From the NCBI RefSeq assembly GCF_900130035.1, contig NZ_FQXQ01000001.1, positions 1 through 64,000 of the forward strand: DNA of 64,000 nt, written 5' to 3'. Of the stretch, positions 51,931 to 60,548 are shown piece by piece. The notes below the pieces were generated by a model. That model saw only the letters and a program-made list of their open reading frames with translations, did not search any database and was not told the origin of the DNA. The DNA comes from Wenyingzhuangia marina. GTDB taxonomy: Bacteria; Bacteroidota; Bacteroidia; Flavobacteriales; Flavobacteriaceae. A program made the translations under genes and the position numbers. How positions within the stretch are numbered: the first letter of the stretch is position 1; each line of letters opens with the position of its first letter.

Positions 51931-51968
51931 GTAATAAAAACAGGAGTCTTATGTTCCTGTTTTATTAC
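51931..51968 (+). terminator. Terminator of the unknown exported protein gene
   Basis: GTAATAAAAACAGGA (51931-51945) pairs with TCCTGTTTTATTAC (51955-51968) with one bulge. The rest of 51969-52068 is AT-rich with no gene. Confidence 0.6.
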
Positions 51969-52068
51969 TATATTTAACATAAGATTCTGGTAAAAAAGAC
52001 TTTAAAATAGCATCATAGTACAGGATAGATTTTTACAACATTAACACTAGTTTGCTAAAAAAACTTTA

Positions 52069-53373
52069 ATGAAATATTTTAAACATCTTTTTAGTGCCTT
52101 TTTATGTTTTTTTCTATTGAATGCTAACGCACAACAAAAAGATCAAAGCCAAGAATTCTATTTTGGTAAAAAAATCAAATCAAATTCTGGAACAATAATT
52201 AGTAAACCTATTACCTACAATGAGAAAAAAGGTTATGGATTCGATTATCAATCTTCTGAAAAAGTTAAGTTTGAAAAACAAAACATCTCAGGAAACACCT
52301 CTATTTACTTTTCTGTAAAACTCCCTGAAGGAAACTACACTATTGACGTGGTTTTAGGAGGAAAAAAAAGTGCTACTACTTCTGTAAAAGCAGAATCTAG
52401 GAGACTGATGCTAAAAGAAGTTAAAACAGATAAAAAAGAATCTATTCGTAAATCATTTACTGTAAATGTTAGAACTCCTAAAATAGACAAACATTCTAAT
52501 ATTTCCATTAAAGCTCGTAACAAAGGCCAATTAAATTGGGACAATAAATTAACCTTAGAGTTTTCTGGACAACCTGCTATTCAAAGCATAAAAATTACTC
52601 CAGCTTCTAATGTTATCAATGTGTTTTTAGCTGGAGATTCAACAGTTACAGACCAAGATATGGAGCCATGGGCTTCTTGGGGACAGTTTATTACCAATTA
52701 TTTTACGTCTGATGTAGTATTTGCTAATTATGCAGAATCTGGAGCTTCTTTACCTTCATTTAAAGGAGGTAGAAGATTAAAGAAAATTCTTGGTTTAATG
52801 CAACCTGGTGATTATATCTTTATTGAATTTGGTCACAATGATGAAAAAATAAAAGGAGAAGGGAATGGTGCTTGGGGACTTTACACCAATTTATTAAAAG
52901 AATATATTACCCAAGCTAGAGAAAAAGGTGGAATACCTATATTGTGTACTCCAACACAAAGAAGAGCGTTTAACAGTGATGGTACTTTAAAACCTACGCA
53001 TGGAGATTATCCAGCTGCGATGAGAAAAGTAGCTGATAAATTAAAAGTTCCTTTGATTGACATTACCAAAATGACTACCAAAATGTACGAAGCTTGGGGA
53101 GATGAACCTTCTAGAAAAGCGTTTGTACAATATCCTGCAAATACTTTTCCTAGACAAACAAAAGCTTTAGAAGACAATACTCATTTTAACAGTTTTGGAG
53201 CCAATGAAATTGCAAAATCTGTAGTCTTAGGCATTCAAGAATTAAATTTAGGACTTGTTAAATACATCAAGCCCAATACACCTAAATACAACCCTGAATA
53301 TCCAAATCAATTAAATGATTGGACCGTACCAATGAGCACAAGATTTGAAATAGAAACACCTGATGGTAATTAA
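52069..53373 (+). CDS. Rhamnogalacturonan acetylesterase-like SGNH hydrolase (CE12-like)
   Basis: 434 residues with a signal peptide (cleaved near NANA|QQ). Residues about 25-175 form a beta-rich N-terminal domain (FYFGKKIKSNSGT...; carbohydrate-binding-like). The SGNH catalytic domain follows: block I FLAGDSTVT (Ser about 190), GASLPSF, block III FIEFGHND, block V DNTHFN (Asp/His). This is the CE12 pattern of pectin deacetylases that remove acetyl from galacturonic acid in rhamnogalacturonan-I. It starts the rightward half of the polysaccharide locus and is close to the GH2 gene, so it is likely cotranscribed. Confidence 0.88.
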   Translation: MKYFKHLFSAFLCFFLLNANAQQKDQSQEFYFGKKIKSNSGTIISKPITYNEKKGYGFDYQSSEKVKFEKQNISGNTSIYFSVKLPEGNYTIDVVLGGKKSATTSVKAESRRLMLKEVKTDKKESIRKSFTVNVRTPKIDKHSNISIKARNKGQLNWDNKLTLEFSGQPAIQSIKITPASNVINVFLAGDSTVTDQDMEPWASWGQFITNYFTSDVVFANYAESGASLPSFKGGRRLKKILGLMQPGDYIFIEFGHNDEKIKGEGNGAWGLYTNLLKEYITQAREKGGIPILCTPTQRRAFNSDGTLKPTHGDYPAAMRKVADKLKVPLIDITKMTTKMYEAWGDEPSRKAFVQYPANTFPRQTKALEDNTHFNSFGANEIAKSVVLGIQELNLGLVKYIKPNTPKYNPEYPNQLNDWTVPMSTRFEIETPDGN

Positions 53374-53380
53374 TAATTAT

Positions 53381-56248
53381 ATGACTTTTAATAAAACAAA
53401 AACAAAGCAGATAGCTATGCTATTTACTTTTGCATTACTTTATTGTATCAATGCTGTAGCCCAAAAATCAGAAAAAATATATTTATCTGGTAAAGATTTT
53501 AAAAACCCTGTAAAATGGGAGTTTATGTGTACTGATGGACACAATAGTAACAAGTGGACAACGATTGATGTTCCTTCAAACTGGGAATTACAAGGTTTTG
53601 GAACTTATACTTATGGTAGATGGTACAAAGAGTTAAATCAAAAAGAGCCAAGTAAAGAAGAAGGTTTTTATAAATATAAATTCAATATTCCTGCAAATTA
53701 CAAAGGTAAAAATGTAACCATTGTTTTTGCGGGTGCTATGACCGATACCGAAGTAAAAATCAACGGAAAATCTGCTGGTGATATTCATCAAGGAGGTTTT
53801 TATGAATTTAAATATGACATTACATCTTTGTTAAACTACGGTGCTGAAAATCTTTTAGAAGTACATGTTTCTAAACACTCTAACAACAACACTGTAAACA
53901 ATGCAGAACGTAAAACAGACTGGTGGTTATTTGGTGGAATTTACAGACCAGTTTGGTTAACAGTTTCTCCAAATTCACACATCAAACACGTAGCGGTTGA
54001 TGCTCAAATGGATGGTTCCTTAACTGCTGATTTAGAATTAGTAAACATTCCTAAAAATAGTACTATTGAAGCAACTATCAATCCTATAGGAGGTGATGAA
54101 AAATTCCCTGCTATTACGTTACCTATCAACAGTAAAGAAGATTTACAAACCATTAAAGCTAAATGGGACAATGTAAAAACATGGGATCCTGAATCTCCTA
54201 ATTTATACACGTTAAGTTTATCTCTTAAAAACAACGGAAAAACACTTCATACTTCTAAAACCAAAATCGGATTTAGAACCATAAAATTCCTTAAAAAGGA
54301 TGGTATTTACGTAAACGGTAAAAAAATCATTATGAAAGGAATTAACAGACACACCATTTGGCCAGAATCTGGAAGAAGTACCGATAAAATCATTAGTGTT
54401 TTAGATGTAAACTTAATTAAAGACATGAATATGAATGCCGTTAGAGGTCACTACCCTCCTGACACACATTTTTTAGAAGCTTGTGACTCTTTAGGTTTAT
54501 TTGTGCTAAATGAAGTTGCGGGTTGGCAAAACGGATATGATACCAAAACGGGAACTAAAATTATTAAAGAAACGGTTCAGAGAGATGTCAATCATCCATC
54601 TGTAATTATTTGGGATCACGGAAATGAAGGAGGATGGAACTACGAAATTGATCACGTTTTCCACCAATACGATCCACAAAATAGAATTGTAATTCACCCA
54701 TGGTCTGATTTTGATGGTTGGGACACACACCACTATCCTACTTATTTAACAGGAATGCACAGATTTAACAATGGTGAAAATGTGTTTTTCCCTACTGAAT
54801 TTATGCACGGAACCTATGACAACGGTATTGGAGCTGGTTTAGAAGATTTTTGGAATAGATACAAACAAAGTCCATTATTTGCTGGTGGATTTATGTGGGC
54901 TATGTTAGATGAAGCTGTTTTACGTACAGATTGGACTGGAGAACAAAAATTTGATTCAAAAGGAAACCTTGCTGCCGATGGTGTTTTAGGGCCACATAGG
55001 GAAAAAGAAGGTAGTTTCTTTACCGTAAAAGAAGTTTGGTCTCCAATTCAGTTTCAACCAAAACAAGTAACCTCTATGTTTGACGGTTCTTTTATGGTGA
55101 GTAACGAATACATTTATACAAACCTTGATGAGTGCAAACTTGAATATCGTGTGTTAAAAACTAGTGATGATGTTATTTATAATAATGATAAAGCTGTGAT
55201 TACTGCTTCTAACACTATTAATTCAGGAAGCATTGAACCAGGAGAAACTAGAAAAATTAAGTTTGATTTACCTGATGATTTTTTTGAAGGAGATTGGTTA
55301 GAAATTACTGCAAATGATAAATTTGGTAGAGAAATTTATACATGGTCATGGCCAATACACAAAGCTCCTTATTTTGCTAATAAATTCATCAAAACAGAAA
55401 AAGAAAGAAAAAAGGTAAAAGTATCTCAATCTGAAAATGAAGTTACTTTAACTAGTAAAAAAGTGACATTGAAATTAGATACCAAAACTGGTAAAATCAT
55501 CAGTATTAAAAATGAAAAAGGAGATGTTCCTTTTAACAATGGACCTCGTCCTGTAGGAATGAAATTTAAAGTTGATAAAGTAACTACTAAACAATACAAA
55601 GATTCTGCGGTTTGTTATATTAAATATGCTGGAGGTTTAGACAATATTACTTGGACCATGTACAACGATGGTAGAATTAAAATGGATGCTTTAATGTTAA
55701 AATACGCTGGTAGAAGTAGTGGTTTCGACGATGCTTTTATTCAAGGATCTATTAGTGAATTTGGACTTACTTTTGATTTTCCAGAAGAAGGTGTAACATC
55801 TATAAAATGGATTGGAAACGGACCTTACCATGTTTGGAAAAACAGAATTAAAGGAACCACTATGGGACTTTGGGAAAAAGACTACAATCAAACAATTACT
55901 GGAGAAAGTTTTGAGAACTTAGTATATCCTGAGTTTAAAGGATATCATGCCAATATGATTGCTGCAAATCTTAAAACAAAAAACGGAGATGTTCAATTTT
56001 TTAGCGAATCTGATAAATTATTTTTAAGATTATTTACGCCAGATTTACCTAAAAAAGCCATTTCAAAAGTATTCCCACAACCTAGATTTCCAGAAGGAAA
56101 CATTTCTTTTATGTATGAAATTCCTGGAATGAGAGCTTTTAAAAATTTAAGTGATCAAGGTCCAGAAAGTCAACCAACAAATATCAGAATCAAGAGTGGT
56201 GATCATGGTATTCCAATGACTTTATGGTTTGATTTTAGAAATAATTAA
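53381..56248 (+). CDS. GH2 family glycoside hydrolase (beta-galactosidase-like)
   Basis: 955 residues, signal peptide (cleaved near AVAQ|KS) when started at ATG 53381; the ATG at 53363 overlaps the upstream stop by 11 bases and would hide the signal. Sugar-binding jelly roll (VPSNWELQGFGTYTYGRWY), immunoglobulin-like domain, then the TIM barrel with acid/base Glu in WDHGNEGGW (about 415) and nucleophile Glu in FPTEFMHG (about 472), then C-terminal beta domains. Substrate not fixed by the sequence: galactoside is most usual for this shape, beta-glucuronide is possible. It lies between the esterases of the locus. Confidence 0.9.
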   Translation: MTFNKTKTKQIAMLFTFALLYCINAVAQKSEKIYLSGKDFKNPVKWEFMCTDGHNSNKWTTIDVPSNWELQGFGTYTYGRWYKELNQKEPSKEEGFYKYKFNIPANYKGKNVTIVFAGAMTDTEVKINGKSAGDIHQGGFYEFKYDITSLLNYGAENLLEVHVSKHSNNNTVNNAERKTDWWLFGGIYRPVWLTVSPNSHIKHVAVDAQMDGSLTADLELVNIPKNSTIEATINPIGGDEKFPAITLPINSKEDLQTIKAKWDNVKTWDPESPNLYTLSLSLKNNGKTLHTSKTKIGFRTIKFLKKDGIYVNGKKIIMKGINRHTIWPESGRSTDKIISVLDVNLIKDMNMNAVRGHYPPDTHFLEACDSLGLFVLNEVAGWQNGYDTKTGTKIIKETVQRDVNHPSVIIWDHGNEGGWNYEIDHVFHQYDPQNRIVIHPWSDFDGWDTHHYPTYLTGMHRFNNGENVFFPTEFMHGTYDNGIGAGLEDFWNRYKQSPLFAGGFMWAMLDEAVLRTDWTGEQKFDSKGNLAADGVLGPHREKEGSFFTVKEVWSPIQFQPKQVTSMFDGSFMVSNEYIYTNLDECKLEYRVLKTSDDVIYNNDKAVITASNTINSGSIEPGETRKIKFDLPDDFFEGDWLEITANDKFGREIYTWSWPIHKAPYFANKFIKTEKERKKVKVSQSENEVTLTSKKVTLKLDTKTGKIISIKNEKGDVPFNNGPRPVGMKFKVDKVTTKQYKDSAVCYIKYAGGLDNITWTMYNDGRIKMDALMLKYAGRSSGFDDAFIQGSISEFGLTFDFPEEGVTSIKWIGNGPYHVWKNRIKGTTMGLWEKDYNQTITGESFENLVYPEFKGYHANMIAANLKTKNGDVQFFSESDKLFLRLFTPDLPKKAISKVFPQPRFPEGNISFMYEIPGMRAFKNLSDQGPESQPTNIRIKSGDHGIPMTLWFDFRNN

Positions 56249-56263
56249 CGATATAAATACAAC

Positions 56264-57784
56264 ATGAAAAAATTATTAACAATACTTTGTTTATCAGCTT
56301 TATTTACAAATTGTAAATCAACAGAAAAAACAACAGAAATAAAAAACAGTAAACCCACTGTTTATACTGTAGGAGACTCTACCGTAAAAAACGGCAAAGG
56401 AGATGGATATAACGGTCTTTGGGGATGGGGTGATTTTATTGGTCAATACCTAGATAAAACCAAAGTTAATGTTGAAAATCATGCCTTAGGAGGAACCAGT
56501 AGTAGAACTTTTCAAGCTTTAGGTTTGTGGGATGCTGTAGAATCAAAACTCAAAAAAGGAGATTATGTTTTAATTCAATTTGGACACAATGACAATGGTC
56601 CTCTAAACGACAATAAAAGAGCAAGAGGAACCATTAAAGGAATTGCTGATGAGTCTGAAAAGATTGTGAACATGATTACTGGTAAACACGAAACTGTTCA
56701 CTCATATGGATGGTACATTACCAAAGTAGTTGAAGAGACCAAAGCAAAAGGAGCCATTCCAATTATTATGTCTCCAATTCCAAGAAACGATTGGAAAGAT
56801 GGTAAAATGCCAAGAAATAATGAATCTTACGGTTTATGGGCAAAACAAGTAGCTGAAAAAACTGGAACTCAATTTATTGAATTGAACGACAATATGGCTT
56901 CTCAACTAGAAAAACTGGGAGAAAGTAATGTAACAGGAACTTATTTTTACAAAAGAGATCATACGCATACTTCTGCGAAAGGAGCAGCATTAGCAGCTTC
57001 TATTATTGTAGATCAATTAAAAAAGACTGATAATTCTATCAAACAATATTTTCTTGAAAACCCAATCATCAAACTTCCTGAAAAAACGGACATTTATTTA
57101 ATTGGAGACTCTACAATGGCATCTAGCAGTAATCCTAACACCATTGGTTGGGGAGTTGCTTTTCCTAGTTTGTTAGACACTACCAGAGTAAATGTTTACA
57201 ACAAAGCAAGAGGTGGTAGAAGTACAAGAACTTTTGAATACGAAGGTTTGTGGGAAGCAGCCAAAAAGCAATTTAAAGCTGGTGATTATGTTTTTATTCA
57301 ATTTGGACATAATGATGCCGGTAACATTAATAAAAAGAAATACAGAGGTTCTTTAAAAGGAATGGGTAATGAAACTCAAGAAGTAAATAGAGATAGTCTT
57401 GTAGAAGTTGTACACACTTATGGTTGGTATCTAAAACACATGATTCGTGAGGTAAAAGCAAAAGGAGCTATTCCAATTGTATTGAGCCTAACACCAAGAA
57501 ACGAATGGCCTAACGGAAAGGTAGAAAGAAGAAATGATAGCTATGTAGGATGGGCTAAACAAGCTGCTGAAGCTGAAGGTGCTTATTACATTGATTTACA
57601 CAATTTGGTTGCTGAAGGCTATGAGGATTTAGGAAAAGAAAAAGTTAAAGAATTCTTCCCTCAAGACCATACTCATACCAATATCAAAGGAGCTACTTTT
57701 ATTGCTACTACTGTAGCCAACTACCTTAAAAACAATAAAGAAATTGGATTACGATTTTTTATCAATAGTTTTTATGAGAAATAA
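56264..57784 (+). CDS. Lipoprotein with two tandem CE12-like SGNH esterase domains
   Basis: 506 residues. Lipobox LFTNCKS (Cys about 17). Domain 1 (about 30-260): VGDSTVKNG, QFGHNDNG, RDHTH. Domain 2 (about 275-500): IGDSTMASSS, QFGHNDAG, QDHTH. Both carry the Ser, the Asn and the Asp/His pair, so both look active. The two halves are related but not closely, for example in the loop before GHND. It is surface or periplasm-facing and lies last in the rightward unit. A double-domain CE12 suggests a substrate with two acetyl positions, which is inference. Confidence 0.88.
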   Translation: MKKLLTILCLSALFTNCKSTEKTTEIKNSKPTVYTVGDSTVKNGKGDGYNGLWGWGDFIGQYLDKTKVNVENHALGGTSSRTFQALGLWDAVESKLKKGDYVLIQFGHNDNGPLNDNKRARGTIKGIADESEKIVNMITGKHETVHSYGWYITKVVEETKAKGAIPIIMSPIPRNDWKDGKMPRNNESYGLWAKQVAEKTGTQFIELNDNMASQLEKLGESNVTGTYFYKRDHTHTSAKGAALAASIIVDQLKKTDNSIKQYFLENPIIKLPEKTDIYLIGDSTMASSSNPNTIGWGVAFPSLLDTTRVNVYNKARGGRSTRTFEYEGLWEAAKKQFKAGDYVFIQFGHNDAGNINKKKYRGSLKGMGNETQEVNRDSLVEVVHTYGWYLKHMIREVKAKGAIPIVLSLTPRNEWPNGKVERRNDSYVGWAKQAAEAEGAYYIDLHNLVAEGYEDLGKEKVKEFFPQDHTHTNIKGATFIATTVANYLKNNKEIGLRFFINSFYEK

Positions 57785-57798
57785 CAACTGCTAAATAT

Positions 57799-57840
57799 TA
57801 TAAAAAAAGCTCTAACCTTTTGGTTAGAGCTTTTTTTATA
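57799..57840. terminator. Bidirectional terminator in the locus
   Basis: Perfect 19-bp arms (57799-57817, 57822-57840) around TTTT, core AGCTCTAACC/GGTTAGAGCT. It closes both the double-esterase gene and the convergent SGNH gene. Confidence 0.85.
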
Positions 57841-57854
57841 TAAATATTGAAAAT

Positions 57855-58538
57855 CTATTGATGAATATAAGTTGCTACTTGTTTATTAATTTGTTCCATT
57901 CCTTTTATGGAAGGATGTCCTGATTTTTTATCGATATCTTTCAATTCAATACAATCAACATCATAATGTTTACAAATGGTTTTCACGGATTCATTGATTT
58001 CTTCTTTTAATTCTGTGTTTAAAATAAAATAAACTTCAACATTTGGATATCTATTTGTAATATAATCTAACATATAAGCCATCGCTGGGCGGAAACTATA
58101 TAAATCTTTAGTATCCCAATTATTATATTGATATTCTCCTATTGGAGCACCAGCCCAAGCATCATTTGTAGCTCCAAAAATTAATATCATATCAGGCGAA
58201 CCCAAATTTTTCATACGAGTAATAAAAGAACAAAAAGTATAATCTTCTTTATTATAACCTGTATTACAAATAGTAGAACCAGAAAAAGAATTATTCATTT
58301 CTAGTTTATAATTATTCTCCGACACAAATTTATGCCACCATGTTTGGTTTACACTAATTACATCTGTATTATTTGATGGGTTCTCGAAGTACCAAACCCT
58401 ATTCTCACTAGGTTGTACATGTTCATCAAAAGTTGAGTAAGAATCTCCTAAAATAGAAACAGATTTTAAGCTTTGAGCAAAACAAAAATTACCAATCCCA
58501 ATGGTAATTAATAAAAGGGTTTTAAATTGTAACTTCAT
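57855..58538 (-). CDS. Secreted SGNH/GDSL hydrolase
   Basis: 227 residues with a signal peptide (cleaved near CFAQ|SL). Block I SILGDSYSTF (Ser about 32), a GSTICNTGY segment, block III IFGATNDAWAG and block V HPSIKGM. The catalytic His is present; the block III motif is GATND rather than GHND. It is a separate subfamily from the CE12-like enzymes nearby and could remove a different acyl group. It lies downstream of susD on the same strand but behind a terminator, so it probably has its own promoter. Confidence 0.82.
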   Translation of the reverse strand: MKLQFKTLLLITIGIGNFCFAQSLKSVSILGDSYSTFDEHVQPSENRVWYFENPSNNTDVISVNQTWWHKFVSENNYKLEMNNSFSGSTICNTGYNKEDYTFCSFITRMKNLGSPDMILIFGATNDAWAGAPIGEYQYNNWDTKDLYSFRPAMAYMLDYITNRYPNVEVYFILNTELKEEINESVKTICKHYDVDCIELKDIDKKSGHPSIKGMEQINKQVATYIHQ

Positions 58539-58724
58539 TATTTTCGTGTGGTTTCATTATAGATTCTAAAGTTAATGTTTTACTTCAAAACATCCTAAGC
58601 TGAAGTTACTCTGGGAAAAGTAATTGTAGCAAAATACGAATAGAACAAATAAATGTTTATTGAACATACTTGTTATTTATATATAAAGTTAGACAGGCAT
58701 ATAGTAACTAAAGTTTAATACCAC

Positions 58725-58772
58725 TCAAAAAAAAGGTTTTAAAAGTAGACACTTTTAAAACCTTTTTTTTGA
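58725..58772 (-). terminator. Terminator of the susCD unit
   Basis: Perfect 22-bp arms (58725-58746, 58751-58772) around a 4-base loop, starting 13 bases after the susD stop. The rest of 58539-58724 is AT-rich and shows no gene. Confidence 0.85.
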
Positions 58773-58785
58773 ATAGTTTAAATTA

Positions 58786-60528
58786 TTATTTCCAATTAAA
58801 AGGTAAATACCAATTATCTGGATTCATAAGTTTTGTACGGACTGAACCTGCATTAGGGTTTCCATCTTTAGATAACTTATTATAAATTTTATCTGCTAAA
58901 AAAGTAGGATCATTACGTCTTAAGGCGATACGTAATAAATCTTCCCAACGGTTTCCTTCGTATGCTAATTCTAAAGCAGACTCCATAATAATATTGTCTT
59001 CTAAAGAAATTAAAGGATCACCTATGATTGGTGCTCTTTCAACATAAGCCCTACGACGAATACCATCATTTCTATGCCAATCACCTCTATAATATGGAAA
59101 ATCTCCTTGTCTAGCATCAAAATCATAAGGAAATGGTAAATCTGTTTTTTCTTCATTCGTTACATCTACTGCTCCTGTTGTATATTCAGACTGAATACCA
59201 ACATTTAATAAAGCATCAGCTATTCTTTGTTGACCATCTCTGTTTGCTGCTTCAGCAAAACGTAAATGTAATTTTGCTGCACGATACAAAAACCAATTTC
59301 CACCTGTTTCAAACATATCTATAGGTAACTGGTTTTCACCAAGGTAATTATATAAATATTTCATAATTACTGGTTGATCGTTAATCATGTTATATGTAAA
59401 TTTTTTTCCTCTTGCATCATAACTAAATCCATTTAATTGCTTTTGATCATCCCAATAATCAATAGCCGCCTGAGAAGGCTTTATTAAATAACTACCACTA
59501 GGTGAAAAAATATCTATAAAAGGATTTCTAGGAGCAAAACTTGCATCAAAAGGTAAAGACCAAATCCATTCGGTATTCCATAATTCATCTCTTTCTCTAG
59601 AAAACATTGAACGCCAACCATCATCATTACTATTAATTAGCGAATTAATATCTTGCTCTCTATACCTTAAATATCCTACGGCCAAAGTTACCTGATTAGG
59701 GAAATTAGCTCTAATTCTATATATATCATAACGATCATTTATATCTGCAGCCCCATCCGCAGTTGACATTACTTCCTTATAATTAGAAGCTGCCTTTAGA
59801 TAATTTCCTTGCCACAAATATAAATCTCCTAATAAACATTTTTTGTTAATAAAGAACTTTGCTGTATTATAACCATCAACATCAATTACTAGACTACTAG
59901 AGTTGCTATAGGGATCTGTATAAGGCAATTCTTCTTCTACAAACTCTATTAAATCACTTAATAAATCATTAAAAGACAACTTAGCATCTTCTTTAAGATC
60001 CTTAATATCATCAACATTTTCAATTGGCTCTGTTACATAAGGAACATTCCCATAATGAATTCCTAATTGTAAGTATAACCAACTACGTAAACAACCAATA
60101 TCTGAATAACGTTCATTGTACTCACCTGAAGACATTGTCTTCTCATTTTTCATGATTTCAAAATTCTTAAGAGCATCATTACATAAATTAATAAGCTCAT
60201 AAAACTCTCTAGGATTTGCATAAGGATTATCATCACTAACTGAGTGTTCACTTAATTCTTTTATAAACCTAGTTGCATTTTCTGTTGGACTAGCCAAATC
60301 GGCTCTTAGTTCATTTAATAACACATGTTTTTCAGCAAGTTGCATGAACTTACCGTATATCCCCACAATTGCAGCATCAGCATCATATATATTGTTATAT
60401 ACTTGCTTATTATTTAATTTATCTTGTGGATCAATATTAATAGAGTCACTGCAAGAACTCAAACAAAGAGCAGCAGTCAAAACTCCTATAATATATTTTC
60501 TTCTAGTATTTTTGATCATTGTTTTCAT
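58786..60528 (-). CDS. SusD/RagB-family outer membrane lipoprotein
   Basis: 580 residues from ATG 60528; the ATG at 60549 overlaps the susC stop and lengthens the signal without need. Lipobox LCLSSCSDS (Cys about 26). The SusD-like helical body includes NVDDIKDLKEDAKLSFNDLLSDL and RFAEAANRDGQ, and the C-terminus has EDNIIMESALELAYEGNRWEDLLRIALRRNDPTF. It binds glycan at the cell surface as lid of the SusC transporter. It is directly after susC. Which glycan it binds cannot be seen. Confidence 0.93.
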   Translation of the reverse strand: MKTMIKNTRRKYIIGVLTAALCLSSCSDSINIDPQDKLNNKQVYNNIYDADAAIVGIYGKFMQLAEKHVLLNELRADLASPTENATRFIKELSEHSVSDDNPYANPREFYELINLCNDALKNFEIMKNEKTMSSGEYNERYSDIGCLRSWLYLQLGIHYGNVPYVTEPIENVDDIKDLKEDAKLSFNDLLSDLIEFVEEELPYTDPYSNSSSLVIDVDGYNTAKFFINKKCLLGDLYLWQGNYLKAASNYKEVMSTADGAADINDRYDIYRIRANFPNQVTLAVGYLRYREQDINSLINSNDDGWRSMFSRERDELWNTEWIWSLPFDASFAPRNPFIDIFSPSGSYLIKPSQAAIDYWDDQKQLNGFSYDARGKKFTYNMINDQPVIMKYLYNYLGENQLPIDMFETGGNWFLYRAAKLHLRFAEAANRDGQQRIADALLNVGIQSEYTTGAVDVTNEEKTDLPFPYDFDARQGDFPYYRGDWHRNDGIRRRAYVERAPIIGDPLISLEDNIIMESALELAYEGNRWEDLLRIALRRNDPTFLADKIYNKLSKDGNPNAGSVRTKLMNPDNWYLPFNWK

Positions 60529-60548
60529 TTTTGTAAAATTTAAAATCA

